From: DAOUJI01 sp965197415
GTDB lineage: Bacteria > Chloroflexota > Dehalococcoidia > Lucifugimonadales > JAGWBF01
Assembly: GCA_965197415.1 (NCBI GenBank)
Contig: OZ240207.1
Location: 1,860,001-1,924,000 of the forward strand
Length of the DNA: 64,000 nucleotides
Direction: 5' to 3'
The position numbers and the translations under genes were made by a program. This document shows positions 50,223 through 64,000 of this stretch, one piece after another. How positions within the stretch are numbered: the first letter of the stretch is position 1; each line of letters starts with the position of its first letter. Below the pieces are notes generated by a model. That model made no database searches, was not told where the DNA came from, and saw only the letters and a list, made by a program, of their open reading frames with translations.

Positions 50223-53200
50223 ATGGCGTCATACCAGTACGAACAGCTAAACGATGAAAGCTTCCAGCAACTCAGTCAAAGTCTGCTTGTTAAGGAATTC
50301 CCCGGCCTCCAATGCTTTCCAGTGGGTCAGCCCGACGGAGGTCGCGATGCTATTGTTCGTTTCTACGAAGGTGCTCCGGACGCAGATGGATTCATCCTCT
50401 TTCAGGTGAAGTTCGTTCGACATGATCTTAATCCGGCCGAGGCCCGAGATTGGCTGCTGCGAACACTAAGAGACGAGCTACCCAAAGTACAGAAGCAGGT
50501 CGGAGAGGGCGCAAAGCATTTCGTGCTGGTCACGAATGTCGCAGGGACCGCCCACCCCGAGGTTGGATCAATCGACAAGCTTCAGGATTTGCTGGTTGAG
50601 CACATTCCTATTACAGCTCAAGCATGGTGGCGAGACGATCTCGACCGGCGCCTAGACAACGCGTGGAACCTGAAGTTCATGTATCCTGCACTGTTCTCGG
50701 GTGAGGATCTCTTAAGACTTGCGGTTGAAGCGAGCCCGAGTGAGAGTCGCGAACGGCGTCAAAATGCGATAACTGCGTTTCTCTCCGGTCAGTTCCAATC
50801 TGATCGTGAGGTGAAGTTCAAACAGGCAGATCTCGAGAACGATATCTTCGAACTCTTCACTGACGTTCCGATGGTCCCTCTGAACCCGGCGGGTAGGAGG
50901 CAGAGAACAGTAGAGGGACTGGCGGTTGCGTTTCGTCGTGCAGCTACTTCAGCATCGGGAGAGGTCGATTGGCTAAGAGTCCGCCAGTGGTTGGAAATAG
51001 CATCGGGAGGTGAAAGTAGCTTTGGTAACTACTACCCGCGTGATGAAACCTGGCTGGGTGCTGCATCCCTCCTGCTCAACAGTGATTTCCGGGAGGCTGA
51101 GCCGCTCGTGATCCTCGAGGGAGCACCTGGGCAGGGCAAATCTACCATCGCGCAGTACATCTGCCAAGTGCACCGGATGCAGTTTCTTGAGCACCCAGGC
51201 CGTGGCGCTGTAGACCCGACCCATCTCTCCTCTTCGCTGCGACTCCCATTCAAGGTCGAGCTTCGCGACTTCGCGACATGGCTGTCAGGGGGCAACCCCT
51301 TTGGGACCGTCATTGGCGGGGACTCACCAGATGCGTCCCCAAGATCGCTCGAGGGGTTCCTGTCGGCACTTGTCCACTACACCTCAGGTGGGTCCGCCTT
51401 CGACTTCTCGGACTTGCAAGCCATAGTGAAATCGACGCCAGTGCTGGTGGTCCTTGACGGGCTGGACGAGGTGGCAGAGATCAGACAGAGGCAGCGAGTT
51501 GTCGAAGAGGTCACCTCCGCCGTTACGCGGCTGAACTCACTCGCTGCATCAATTCAAGTCGTAGTTACAAGCCGACCAACACCGTTCATGAACTCAACTG
51601 TCCTACCGAGCGACATTTTTGCTACCTATTCGCTTGGGTCCCTAACCAGGCCTCTGATTACTGAATACGCCAACCGATGGCTGAAATCGCGGGCCATCAA
51701 CGAAGCAGACGCGAACGACGTTCGCCAGATCCTCGATACTAAGCTGAATGAACCGCACCTACGCGACTTAGCACGAAACCCCATGCAGTTGGCAATCCTG
51801 CTTAGCCTGATTCATCGACGGGGCATATCGTTGCCCGATAAGCGGACATCTCTCTACGACAACTACGTCGAAATTTTTTTCGACCGGGAGTCAGAGAAAG
51901 CGGCGGTGGTCAAAGAGAACAGAGAGCTCCTTGTCCGGATCCATCGGTATTTGGCTTGGGTACTTCAGGCGGGAGCTGAAGTCGCCTTTGAGTCGATATC
52001 CGGGATGGAAAGACCTGGCACATCAATCTCCGGTTCGATTGCCGAACAAGATCTGAGAACGCTGCTCAGAGAGTTCCTCGAGAGGGACGGGAGCGACCCT
52101 GCTCTTATCGAAGAACTCTTTAGCGGGATGGTGGAACGGATTGTTGCCATTGTCTCGCGCGTGCAGGGTACTTACGAATTCGATGTCCAAACGCTACGGG
52201 AGTACTTCGCCGCTCGGCACCTTTATGAGACGGCGCCTTATTCACCAACAGGCGATGAACGTAGTGGGACCATTTCCGACCGCTGGCGCGCCCTGGCGCG
52301 GAACTATTATTGGTTGAACGTGGCGAGATTCTACGCAGGCTGCTATAGCGAAGGAGAGCTCCCCTCCTTAATCGATGACCTGCGTACCTTGAGCAATGAC
52401 GAGGTTTTTCGTTGCACGAGCCATCCGCAGATACTTACCGCCGCGCTGCTCGGCGATTGGGTATTTTCCCAAAGACCACGAGCGATTCACGACGCCGTCG
52501 ATCTGCTTCTAGAACCACGGGGACTGCGAATGCTTGTGGCTGGGGCGGAGTCAGGACTACGTCAGATTGAAGACGTGATTGTCAGAGACGTCGTGGGTAG
52601 ACACCGACTTATTGACGTTTGCAAGGAACTAGTCAGGCCGAATCGGCCCATCGAACAGGTTATGGACGTCGTACGCAGTGTGCTTCGTCCGAACTCGGAA
52701 CCAGAGGAACTGTTAGGCTGGTGGATCAAGGAGCTACGCTCAGCTGACGAGACGCAATCTAGACATTGGTGTATGCTCGGCGAACACCTACAGTGCTGGT
52801 CGGTCGTTGGTATCGACACAGTGATCGACCTGCTCGACCGAAAGGAGGTTTCGTCATCGAGCGTGATCAAGGGACTGCTGCACGCTAGTCGCATGGATGT
52901 CCTCGAAAGTTCCAAGGAGTTGTTCGAGGCGGGCGTGGAAGCAGTACTCGCTGGCGAAAGGGTTGGCCGATCGCGCGGCGGCTCGCTTCTCCAAAGACTG
53001 GCATGGTCGTTAGAACTAACGCCCCTAGGTAGGCACAACCCACGGGCTAACTTCGGGAGGCGATTCTCGCAACTTGAATACGTAAGGAGATTCCGCGAGC
53101 ATGAGGGATATGAGGAGGATATTACCTGGCCGAGCTACAGGATGGCCAAACGTAGCGCGCGACTGGTGGAGGCCTTTACGAGCACAGCCGAACGTTCTTC

Positions 53201-54086
53201 TGCGGATTGGAACACTTCCATTGAGCCGTGGAGTCGCATCATCCAGCAAGGGATAAGCGAGTTCGGGGAGCGCAAAAGATTCGTGGAACTTGCGAATCTT
53301 GCAGCTGGCATACGATCGACAGAGGAGAAGTGCCAGGACAGCCCTGACCTGTTCAATATAGGTCGACCAATGGTAAGGCGTGCTCGGTACGCACGTCTGA
53401 GAGCTGGCTCGCGAAAGTGGTGGTCAAAGCAGCTACAGTCGGCAAGCAAAGCTGACGATGTTTGGATGGCACTCCTGATCTTCGTCACCTGGGCCGGGGC
53501 CAGGACGATTGAGGACCTGGCTGGGTCATTCGACAAGCTCGTTGTAAATTTGGGAACCTCTGAATGGTACAGCCTCCACTCATCGCAGCGTCGGGTCGTT
53601 GGCATCAATTCCGGTCGTTCTTGGATCAAACCACTCGAGATTCGCGTGAACGTCTTGCCATCCCTGCTGAGCGAGCGGACAGCAGCCCTACTAACACAGA
53701 GGTGTACACCGGAGACCGCAAACGAGTTGTATGAACAGTATCTGACCGTCTATAAGGGCGATGATCCGATCATAGTCTCGTTGTGCGCCGATGTCCAAGT
53801 CATGCGGGCCTTTGGCGACGAGACGATGTGGCCTCAAGCTATTGAGAGTCTAAAATTGAGTCATAGCCTAGGTGCCCCTACTAGCAGTCTTTTCTTACAG
53901 CTCCGCCAGCCTGTGGAACCTGACCTTACTCTTCCGGACACGGTCGCCAGGGAAGTAGTCGATCAGCCGCTTGACTTCCCTGCCGCCATGGTACGGGTCG
54001 CCGAGGCCCGCTGTCGCCAGCTGGATGCGGGGAGGATTATGCCAGTGGGTCGAGTGGCAACTGACGAAGGCTGGTTCAAGGATTAG
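50223..54086 (+). CDS. Nuclease-NACHT (bacterial NLR-type) protein
   Basis: The 1287-residue protein has three parts. Residues 1-200 contain a PD-(D/E)XK nuclease core with DGGRD (Asp42) and Gln61-Val-Lys63, the Mrr-like effector pattern. About 290-560 is a NACHT NTPase: Walker A GAPGQGKST at 300-308, Walker B VLVVLDGLDEV with Asp412 and Asp415-Glu416, then sensor VVVTSRP. The remaining 650 residues are helical, without clear WD40, TPR or LRR repeats, and should be the sensor. Such bacterial NLR proteins recognise phage components, oligomerise and trigger the effector. It stands alone, with lower-GC codon use than its neighbours, suggesting horizontal gain. Starts at ATG 50223 behind AGAAGG. 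Confidence 0.88.
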   Translation: MASYQYEQLNDESFQQLSQSLLVKEFPGLQCFPVGQPDGGRDAIVRFYEGAPDADGFILFQVKFVRHDLNPAEARDWLLRTLRDELPKVQKQVGEGAKHFVLVTNVAGTAHPEVGSIDKLQDLLVEHIPITAQAWWRDDLDRRLDNAWNLKFMYPALFSGEDLLRLAVEASPSESRERRQNAITAFLSGQFQSDREVKFKQADLENDIFELFTDVPMVPLNPAGRRQRTVEGLAVAFRRAATSASGEVDWLRVRQWLEIASGGESSFGNYYPRDETWLGAASLLLNSDFREAEPLVILEGAPGQGKSTIAQYICQVHRMQFLEHPGRGAVDPTHLSSSLRLPFKVELRDFATWLSGGNPFGTVIGGDSPDASPRSLEGFLSALVHYTSGGSAFDFSDLQAIVKSTPVLVVLDGLDEVAEIRQRQRVVEEVTSAVTRLNSLAASIQVVVTSRPTPFMNSTVLPSDIFATYSLGSLTRPLITEYANRWLKSRAINEADANDVRQILDTKLNEPHLRDLARNPMQLAILLSLIHRRGISLPDKRTSLYDNYVEIFFDRESEKAAVVKENRELLVRIHRYLAWVLQAGAEVAFESISGMERPGTSISGSIAEQDLRTLLREFLERDGSDPALIEELFSGMVERIVAIVSRVQGTYEFDVQTLREYFAARHLYETAPYSPTGDERSGTISDRWRALARNYYWLNVARFYAGCYSEGELPSLIDDLRTLSNDEVFRCTSHPQILTAALLGDWVFSQRPRAIHDAVDLLLEPRGLRMLVAGAESGLRQIEDVIVRDVVGRHRLIDVCKELVRPNRPIEQVMDVVRSVLRPNSEPEELLGWWIKELRSADETQSRHWCMLGEHLQCWSVVGIDTVIDLLDRKEVSSSSVIKGLLHASRMDVLESSKELFEAGVEAVLAGERVGRSRGGSLLQRLAWSLELTPLGRHNPRANFGRRFSQLEYVRRFREHEGYEEDITWPSYRMAKRSARLVEAFTSTAERSSADWNTSIEPWSRIIQQGISEFGERKRFVELANLAAGIRSTEEKCQDSPDLFNIGRPMVRRARYARLRAGSRKWWSKQLQSASKADDVWMALLIFVTWAGARTIEDLAGSFDKLVVNLGTSEWYSLHSSQRRVVGINSGRSWIKPLEIRVNVLPSLLSERTAALLTQRCTPETANELYEQYLTVYKGDDPIIVSLCADVQVMRAFGDETMWPQAIESLKLSHSLGAPTSSLFLQLRQPVEPDLTLPDTVAREVVDQPLDFPAAMVRVAEARCRQLDAGRIMPVGRVATDEGWFKD

Positions 54087-54315
54087 CAACCATCACGCTA
54101 GCTCGAGGGCGTGATAGTCAGGACGAGGAAGACGCAGTCAGGTTTGTCGTAACGAGCACCGACGCTGCGGAGGCGCTTAAGGTCATTGCAGTTGTGCCCA
54201 GAGGACTCACTCAAGACCACGGCCAAAGTTGACAGGCTTAGGGCAGCAAGGCATGATTAGGCCATCCTGCTTGGAACGCGTTTCTCTAGAGGCGCCAAGT
54301 TAGCTGGAGGGCCGG

Positions 54316-55404
54316 ATGAAAGCTGCGGTGCTCTACGATTACAACACTCCCCTTGTGGTTGAAGACTTGGAATTGGACCCACCCAAGGCCGGAGAGGTCC
54401 GGATCAGGACCGGGGCTGCGGGGATATGCCGCAGCGACTACCACTTCATGGCCGGCGAGGCGCGCCATCCTCTGCCCACCGTGCTGGGCCACGAGGGGGC
54501 CGGAGTGATAACGGAGGTGGGAGAAGGCGTCACTCGCGTGAAGACAGGCGATCGCGTAATCCTGTCCTTCGTTCCCAACTGCGGGCGGTGCCACTTCTGC
54601 GCCGTCGGACGCCCCAACCTCTGCGACGCTCATGCCGCCACTGTCGGCACCATGTACGACGGCACAACCCGGCTCCACAAGGGGGACCAGAGCATCACCC
54701 ACTTTGCCAAGCTGGCCTGCTTTGCCGAGGAACTGGTGACTCCTGAGTCCGCCTGCATACCGATTGACGAGGACGTGCCCCTGGACGTGGCGGCCCTCAT
54801 CGGGTGCTGCGTCACCACCGGCGTGGGCTCGGTCATCTACACTGCCGAGATAGTCCCCGGAAGCTCCGTGGCCGTGGTCGGCTGCGGCGGCGTGGGGCTG
54901 AACGTGATTCAGGGGGCCAAGGTGGCCAACGCGTCCCAGATCGTAGCGGTGGACGTGAGCGACAGCGCCCTTGAGTTCGCTTCCAAGTTCGGCGCCACAC
55001 ACACGGTGAACGCCTCCCACGAGGACGCAGCGGCCCAGGTGCGGGAATTGACGGGCGGCGGGGCCGACTACGCCTTCGAGGTGTTCGGAGGTTCGGAGAC
55101 GACGGAGACGGCCTTCGCGTCGGCGCGCAAGGGCGGCACCGTGATCATCGTAGGCATAGCCCCCATGGGCGACAACGCCTCCATCGACCCTGTGGCCCTG
55201 GTCAGGCAGGAAAAGGTGCTGAAGGGTTCCTACTACGGCTCTGCCCGCTGCCACGTGGACATGCCCCGCATCGTGGACATGTACCGCTCCCGGAAGCTGG
55301 ACATCGACGGGATGATAACCCGCAGGTACAAGCTGGACGAGGTAAACAAGGCCTACGAAGACCTGAACAGCGGCGGCCTAGGCCGGGGCGTCATCGTCTT
55401 CTAA
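54316..55404 (+). CDS. Zinc-dependent alcohol dehydrogenase (class III-like)
   Basis: The 362-residue MDR protein has the catalytic site (GICRSDYH, GHEGAGVI), four structural cysteines in the CGRCHFCAVGRPNLC segment, and the cofactor motif VGCGGVGLNVIQGAK. It is in the glutathione/mycothiol-dependent formaldehyde dehydrogenase-like group, acting on alcohols with NAD. It starts at ATG 54316 behind GGAGGG. A GNAT gene follows after 14 bases, so the two are likely one transcript. Confidence 0.92.
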   Translation: MKAAVLYDYNTPLVVEDLELDPPKAGEVRIRTGAAGICRSDYHFMAGEARHPLPTVLGHEGAGVITEVGEGVTRVKTGDRVILSFVPNCGRCHFCAVGRPNLCDAHAATVGTMYDGTTRLHKGDQSITHFAKLACFAEELVTPESACIPIDEDVPLDVAALIGCCVTTGVGSVIYTAEIVPGSSVAVVGCGGVGLNVIQGAKVANASQIVAVDVSDSALEFASKFGATHTVNASHEDAAAQVRELTGGGADYAFEVFGGSETTETAFASARKGGTVIIVGIAPMGDNASIDPVALVRQEKVLKGSYYGSARCHVDMPRIVDMYRSRKLDIDGMITRRYKLDEVNKAYEDLNSGGLGRGVIVF

Positions 55405-55418
55405 CAAGACCTTGGGGA

Positions 55419-55883
55419 ATGGCGACGATGGAAGGACTTACAATCAAATTGGTTGAAACCCCGGCCGAACGGCAGGCCGCTTTCGACCTGCGCGTCGCGG
55501 TGTTCGTCGGAGAGCAAGGCATATCCGTAGAGGAAGAGCTGGACGAACTGGACGCCAGGGCCGTCCACGCCATCGCCGTGCTTAACGGAACGGTGGTGGG
55601 GACTGGGCGGCTGGTGTTGACCGCAGGGAACACTCCCGAGCCGGGGCCGACAATCGCGAGAATTGGACGGATGGCCGTTGTCCCGGAGAGGCGTAGACAA
55701 GGCATCGGAGCCAGGATTCTCGCCATACTGGAGTCCTTCGCCCTGCAGCACGAGGTCAGAGACGCCGTGCTCCACGCCCAGACCTACGTCAAAGACTTTT
55801 ACGCCGCCCACGGCTACCAGGAAGAGGGCGGGACGTTCCAGGAAGCCGGCATAGAGCACGTACGGATGGTCAAGACCCTTTAG
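55419..55883 (+). CDS. GNAT-family acetyltransferase (ElaA-like)
   Basis: The 154-residue product has LRVAVFVGEQGISVEEELDELD, a hallmark of the ElaA-type GNAT group. The acetyl-CoA site is IGRMAVVPERRRQGIGARIL, and the family ending is AHGYQEEGGTFQEAGIEHVRM. The acceptor is unknown. It starts at ATG 55419, though a second in-frame ATG lies 9 bases later. A repeat hairpin follows 17 bases after its stop and separates it from the convergent methyltransferase. Confidence 0.9.
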   Translation: MATMEGLTIKLVETPAERQAAFDLRVAVFVGEQGISVEEELDELDARAVHAIAVLNGTVVGTGRLVLTAGNTPEPGPTIARIGRMAVVPERRRQGIGARILAILESFALQHEVRDAVLHAQTYVKDFYAAHGYQEEGGTFQEAGIEHVRMVKTL

Positions 55884-55900
55884 GCTCTGTGCCGCCTACG

Positions 55901-55936
55901 CCCTCACCCCAACCCTCTCCCCGGGGGAGAGGGAGT
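55901..55936. repeat. Palindromic intergenic repeat at a convergent junction
   Basis: CCCTCACCCCAACCCTCTCCCCGGGGGAGAGGGAGTC: the left-half hairpin alone, between the ends of the GNAT and methyltransferase genes, suited to act as terminator for both. Confidence 0.85.
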
Positions 55937-55977
55937 CTTGCCAAGGTTTCCTATCGGAAGGAACTCCCAGACCCCCC

Positions 55978-56619
55978 TTATGCCCCGGCCTTCTTGCCCA
56001 AGACCAGGTAGACGGGGTCTCCGGGGGGACTGGTCTCAGGGTTGGCGAATCCCGTCCGCATCTCCTCAAAGTTTCCCGCCAGATTGAAGTAGGCCCGTAC
56101 CAATCCCGCCCGCTGGCCGTCTGTGCTCATGGTCCAGATGCGTACGGCTTTCTGGACGAACATGCGGTTGGAAAATATCACCAGAAACGGCCCTCCGGGT
56201 TTGAGGGTCCGGTTGACCTCTTGGAACACTTCCACAGGATGGGTGATGTACTGTATAGACACGGTTATCACGGCGGCGTCGAAGGACTCGTCATCGAATG
56301 GGAGAACAGGGTCCCCGTTCAGGTCGTGCACCACGTAATCGTCCAAATCGGGGTTGTCCGCCATCTCGACGCTGTTTAGCCCCAGGCCCGTCATGCTCTC
56401 TTTGGGGTGGCCTTTGGGCCAGTGGGACCTCCAGCTACTCAACAGGTCCAACACCCTGGAGCCCGGCGGAATCTCCTCACGGAACAACTCTCCCACGGTT
56501 TCGATAGCCTGGTCGTCTATGTGAACGACCAACCGGGGCATCTGGTAAAAGTATGGGTCGTCGGACTCGTCCATTCTGGAGAAGTCCATGGGGGAGAAGG
56601 GCATGTCTTGGAGACTCAT
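55978..56619 (-). CDS. SAM-dependent methyltransferase-like protein with altered motif I
   Basis: The 213-residue product has a class I methyltransferase layout: MTGLGLNSVEM as post-I, YVVHDLNGDPVLPFDDESFDAAVITVSIQYI, and LKPGGPFLVIFSNRMF. The SAM motif I, normally VLDxGxGxG, reads VLDLLSSWRSHWP and lacks the glycines. Family relatives with this change exist, but SAM binding is not assured. It starts at ATG 56619 behind AGAGGCGACC and is divergent from gltB. Confidence 0.75.
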   Translation of the reverse strand: MSLQDMPFSPMDFSRMDESDDPYFYQMPRLVVHIDDQAIETVGELFREEIPPGSRVLDLLSSWRSHWPKGHPKESMTGLGLNSVEMADNPDLDDYVVHDLNGDPVLPFDDESFDAAVITVSIQYITHPVEVFQEVNRTLKPGGPFLVIFSNRMFVQKAVRIWTMSTDGQRAGLVRAYFNLAGNFEEMRTGFANPETSPPGDPVYLVLGKKAGA

Positions 56620-56805
56620 GGTCGCCTCTAGCTTAAGTGTGCGCTGATTCTACAGAGGGTCATTTCAGTCGCGCAAGGGCAGAGGGCGCGCCACTCCGCC
56701 CCAACCCTCCACTCGAAAAGGTAGGGTGCATGTACCAGCGACCGGCAATTCGGCGAACTTTAGACGTGAAAAACGTCCAGTTAGTGATGAATTTCACGGA
56801 AGGGG

Positions 56806-56834
56806 TACACATACGCCTTGTTCGCCTGTATAAT
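56806..56834 (+). promoter_or_regulatory. Promoter of the gltBD operon
   Basis: TATAAT at 56829-56834 is consensus; TACACA at 56806-56811, 17 bases upstream, is a fair -35 box. The leader is about 110 bases to the GTG at 56953. The rest of the 333-base interval 56620-56952 shows no other gene. Confidence 0.6.
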
Positions 56835-56952
56835 GTCTTTTTCCCGTGGCAGGTCGGGCTCCGGGGCGTTGCGCCTTTCGGCATGGCTCTCAACTCCAAC
56901 CCACGCCTACAGCCTATATCCCGTCCATAGCCAGGGATTTCGGAGGATTCCA

Positions 56953-61489
<4,537 letters not shown>

Positions 61490-61497
<8 letters not shown>

Positions 61498-62935
61498 AGT
61501 CACCGGCTTCAAGGAGTTCGACCGCGAGGGTCCTCAAAAAAGGCCGATTCAGATTCGGCTTAGGGACTACTCTGAGATATACCAGGAGTGGCCCGAGGCC
61601 GACATTCGAGACCAGGGCGCCCGGTGCATGAACTGCGCCGTGCCCTTCTGCCACACCGGATGCCCTCTGGGCAACGTCATCCCCGACTGGAACGACTTGG
61701 TGTACCGGGGCCGGTGGCAGGAAGCCTTGAAGCAGCTGCTTGCCACCAACAACTTCCCCGAGTTCACCGGGCGGATATGCCCAGCCCCTTGCGAGGACGC
61801 CTGTGTGCTGGCCATCAACCAGGACCCGGTCACCATCGAATACATCGAAAAGTCCATAGCCGAGCGGGGCTTCAGCGAAGGTTGGATTCAGCCCGAGCCT
61901 CCTGCTCATCGGACCGGCAAGCGGGCAGCCGTCATTGGATCAGGTCCGGCAGGACTTGCCGCAGCCCAGCAGCTGAACCGAGCCGGACATCACGTCACCG
62001 TCTTCGAGAGAGACGAGTATCCCGGCGGCCTGCTCACCCTTGGCATACCCGACTTCAAGCTGGACAAAGAAGTCGTGCGCCGCAGGATTCGTCTCATGGA
62101 AGAGGAGGGCATAGTCTTCCGCACTGAAGCCCACGTGGGAGTCAACGTTCCCACGTCGGAGTTGGAGAAGTTCGACGCCGTATGCCTGGCCGGAGGTTCC
62201 ACCAAGGCCCGGGACCTGGACATACCCGGCAGAAACCTGATGGGAGTCCATCTTGCAATGGAATTCCTGCCCCAGCAGAACCGGCTCAACGCAGGCCAGA
62301 GTGTTCCCTCAGAAGAACGAATATCCGCCGAGGGAAAGCGGGTGGTGATTCTTGGCGGCGGAGACACCGGCGCCGACTGCCTGGGCACTTCCCACCGCCA
62401 GGGCGCCGAAATCGTCCACCAGTTCGAGCTTCTGCCGGAGCCTCCCCCCGACCGGTCCTCAGACAACCCTTGGCCCCAATGGGGAAGAGTCCTCCGCACG
62501 TCAGCCGCCCACGAAGAGGGCGGCGTACGGGACTACAGCATCATGACCAAGAGCTTTTCGGGCAGCAACGGGCACGTTGAGAAGCTCCACGGAGTACGAC
62601 TGGAGTGGGCCCCCGGCGCCGATGGGCGCATGGCCATGAAGGAAGTGCCCGGCTCTGAGTTCGAAATAGAAACGGAGCTGGTGCTCCTGGCCCTGGGTTT
62701 TCTTCACCCGGAGCACGAGGGCATGCTCAACGAGTTGGGTGTGGAGTTTGACGCTCGGGGCAACGTGAAGCTGGACTCCAACCGTATGACTTCCAGGCCC
62801 GGCGTATTCGCCGCCGGAGACATGGCCAGAGGCCAGTCCCTGGTCGTCTGGGCTATAGCCGAGGGGCGCGAGACTGCCCACTATATGGACAGCTATCTCT
62901 CCGGCGCCACACTCCTCCCCCGCTCCTTCAGGTAG
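61490..62935 (+). CDS. gltD: Glutamate synthase small subunit
   Basis: The 481-residue GltD starts at ATG 61490, overlapping gltB by 8 bases, so translation is coupled. The N-terminal [4Fe-4S] cysteine sets are ARCMNCAVPFCHTGCPLGN and CPAPCEDACV. FAD binding is VIGSGPAGLAAAQQL and NADPH binding VVILGGGDTGADCLG, with AAGDMARGQSLVVWAIAEGRE near the end. It passes electrons from NADPH to GltB. Length and motif set are standard for the family. Confidence 0.97.
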
Positions 62936-63016
62936 GCCTACCAGACAATCGAACGTCCATCTCTTCGTACCCGGCTGGATAATGTCGGGAGGAGTGGGAA
63001 CCCAAGCCCCCAACCA

Positions 63017-63044
63017 CGTCTTTCCGGCGCAGGCCGGAATCCAG
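63017..63044. repeat. Dispersed repeat of the CCGGCGCAGGCCGGAAT family
   Basis: CGTCTTTCCGGCGCAGGCCGGAATCCAG, a small palindrome also seen in variant form near 43255 and 44666. Confidence 0.65.
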
Positions 63045-63080
63045 AAGGTATGCACAGTGAACCGTAGCTTGCAATGCAAC

Positions 63081-63121
63081 CTTCCCACCCCCATCCTAAC
63101 CTTCCCCTCTAGTGGGGAAGA
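63081..63121. repeat. Palindromic intergenic repeat at a convergent junction (inverted copy)
   Basis: CCCCCATCCTAACCTTCCCC then TCTAGTGGGGAAGAG: the right-half repeat in inverted orientation between gltD and the NHL-repeat gene. Confidence 0.8.
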
Positions 63122-63158
63122 GTATTCTCTGAATGTGAGAAGGTGAAGCCTAGGCCCG

Positions 63159-64000
63159 CTACTTCCGGTGGAGCTTGACCACTCGCCGGTCCCGTCCCCA
63201 GTCACCCGGGCGCACTACGTACACGTCCTTGTGGGAGTCCAGCCATATCCCGTGGCAGGAACGGTGGATTTCCGAACCCCAGCGGGCCAGCCGCTCCCCG
63301 TCCAAAGTCAGTACGCTCACCAGACCGGCGTTGTGCTCCGGCACGTAGGCGATGTCTTCGTCGTCCACGTATACCAGAGCGGCGCCGACCACCTCCGAGG
63401 GCCACGTGGTCAGGTATTCTCCGTCCTGAGTGAACACTTGAATCCGGTCATTCTCCCTGTCGGCGATGAGCACTCTACCCTGCTTGTCTACCCAGGCTCC
63501 GTGAGGAAGATTGAACTGACCCGGCCCGGTCCCCGGCTCGCCCCAGGACAGCAGCAACTCTCCCTCCGGTGAGAACTTGTGCACCTGGCAGTTGGCGTAC
63601 CCGTCGGCGATGAATATCTCGCCCGCATCGTTGAGGGCTATTCCCGCGGGTAGATTGAAGGGACCTCCGGCGTGGGTGACCTGCTTGTACGTGTCAGCGC
63701 CAAAGTTTTCCGGGTCTGCGCCGGTGTCCGAGCGGAACCCCTTGTCCCCGATGGTCATCAGGAGTTCCCCAGTGTCAGTGTACTTGTAGACCTGGCCGTG
63801 GTTCCGGTCCACCAGCCACACGTTGTCGTTCTTGTCCAGCAGGATCGCATGGGCGAATGCGATAATCCCAGAACCCCATGAGTAGAGGAAGTTCCCATGC
63901 CGGTCGAAGACCGCGATGGGATGGTCGGGGTCCCGGTTGAAGCAGAAGACCCGGTCCTGGGAATCAACGGAGACTGCGGCCGCCGGCATGTTCCAGCCCT
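63159..64000 (-). CDS. NHL-repeat beta-propeller protein (N-terminus cut by window edge)
   Basis: The minus-strand frame ends at 63159 and runs open through the window edge; an internal Met at 63989 is not the real start, because NHL homology extends upstream (Gly-Trp-Asn before it). About 280 residues are visible, with NHL repeats such as DNVWLVDRNHGQVYKYTDTG, then EIFIADGYANCQVHKFSPEG and RVLIADRENDRIQVFTQDG. These make a six-bladed propeller related to peptidyl-hydroxyglycine lyases, though no enzyme activity is assured. It is convergent with gltD. Confidence 0.88.
   Translation of the reverse strand, partial: GWNMPAAAVSVDSQDRVFCFNRDPDHPIAVFDRHGNFLYSWGSGIIAFAHAILLDKNDNVWLVDRNHGQVYKYTDTGELLMTIGDKGFRSDTGADPENFGADTYKQVTHAGGPFNLPAGIALNDAGEIFIADGYANCQVHKFSPEGELLLSWGEPGTGPGQFNLPHGAWVDKQGRVLIADRENDRIQVFTQDGEYLTTWPSEVVGAALVYVDDEDIAYVPEHNAGLVSVLTLDGERLARWGSEIHRSCHGIWLDSHKDVYVVRPGDWGRDRRVVKLHRK

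Overview
The window looks like a piece of a GC-rich, free-living bacterial chromosome. The best guess is an uncultured Chloroflexota of the Dehalococcoidia/SAR202 type. That placement is an inference from gene content: four paralogous luciferase-like flavin monooxygenases, two class III (CaiB/BaiF) CoA-transferases, several medium-chain zinc dehydrogenases, an Ltp2-like thiolase with its DUF35 partner, a cyclase-family hydrolase and a thiamine-diphosphate decarboxylase. No rRNA, tRNA or CRISPR array was recognised, so nothing in the window fixes the taxonomy directly.

Layout. 1-2.7 kb: end of a PQQ-type sugar dehydrogenase lipoprotein, two small unknown genes and an Ldh2-family dehydrogenase. 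3.0-4.7 kb: a lower-GC patch with a DUF3644 HEPN-like protein and a DUF433/HepT-like toxin-antitoxin candidate whose first gene appears to start at ATT. 4.8-25.8 kb: a catabolic block (flavin monooxygenases, alcohol dehydrogenases, CoA-transferases, cyclase, thiolase/OB-fold, ThDP enzyme, MFS exporter), interrupted by small toxin-antitoxin-like genes, a DUF559 nuclease between repeats, and PcrA helicase. 25.8-26.6 kb: a selenoprotein of the GrdB/PrdB family. Its in-frame UGA is followed at the right distance by a perfect SECIS-type hairpin. 27-35.8 kb: Nudix/GNAT pair, an intact IS5-family element, two methyltransferases, a hydrolase, a DtxR-type regulator, acetyl-CoA synthetase and a kelch lipoprotein. 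36-39 kb: an AlbA_2 protein, an unknown partner and a fused DNA methyltransferase-nuclease, probably a defence operon. 39.7-41.4 kb: an IS1182-family element inserted in the loop of a palindromic repeat. 41.8-50 kb: MgtE, a lipoprotein, an epimerase-FolC-FabF run, and an AsnC/Lrp-type RAM-domain gene duplicated around an HPP membrane protein. 50.2-54.1 kb: a 1287-residue nuclease-NACHT protein (bacterial NLR type). 54.3-64 kb: another zinc dehydrogenase, GNAT, methyltransferase, glutamate synthase GltB-GltD and an NHL-repeat protein cut by the window end.

The genes fall into core metabolism (acetate activation, glutamate synthesis, folate, fatty-acid condensation), an expanded oxidative catabolic repertoire for refractory organic compounds, and scattered defence or selfish modules. 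A family of palindromic intergenic repeats runs through the window. They sit at convergent gene ends, flank the DUF559 gene, supply the start region of a lipoprotein and, in one related palindrome, serve as an IS target.

The strongest candidates for something not fully described are the selenoprotein, the stand-alone nuclease-NACHT protein, the AlbA_2/unknown/methyltransferase-nuclease operon, and the association of DUF559 with the repeats.
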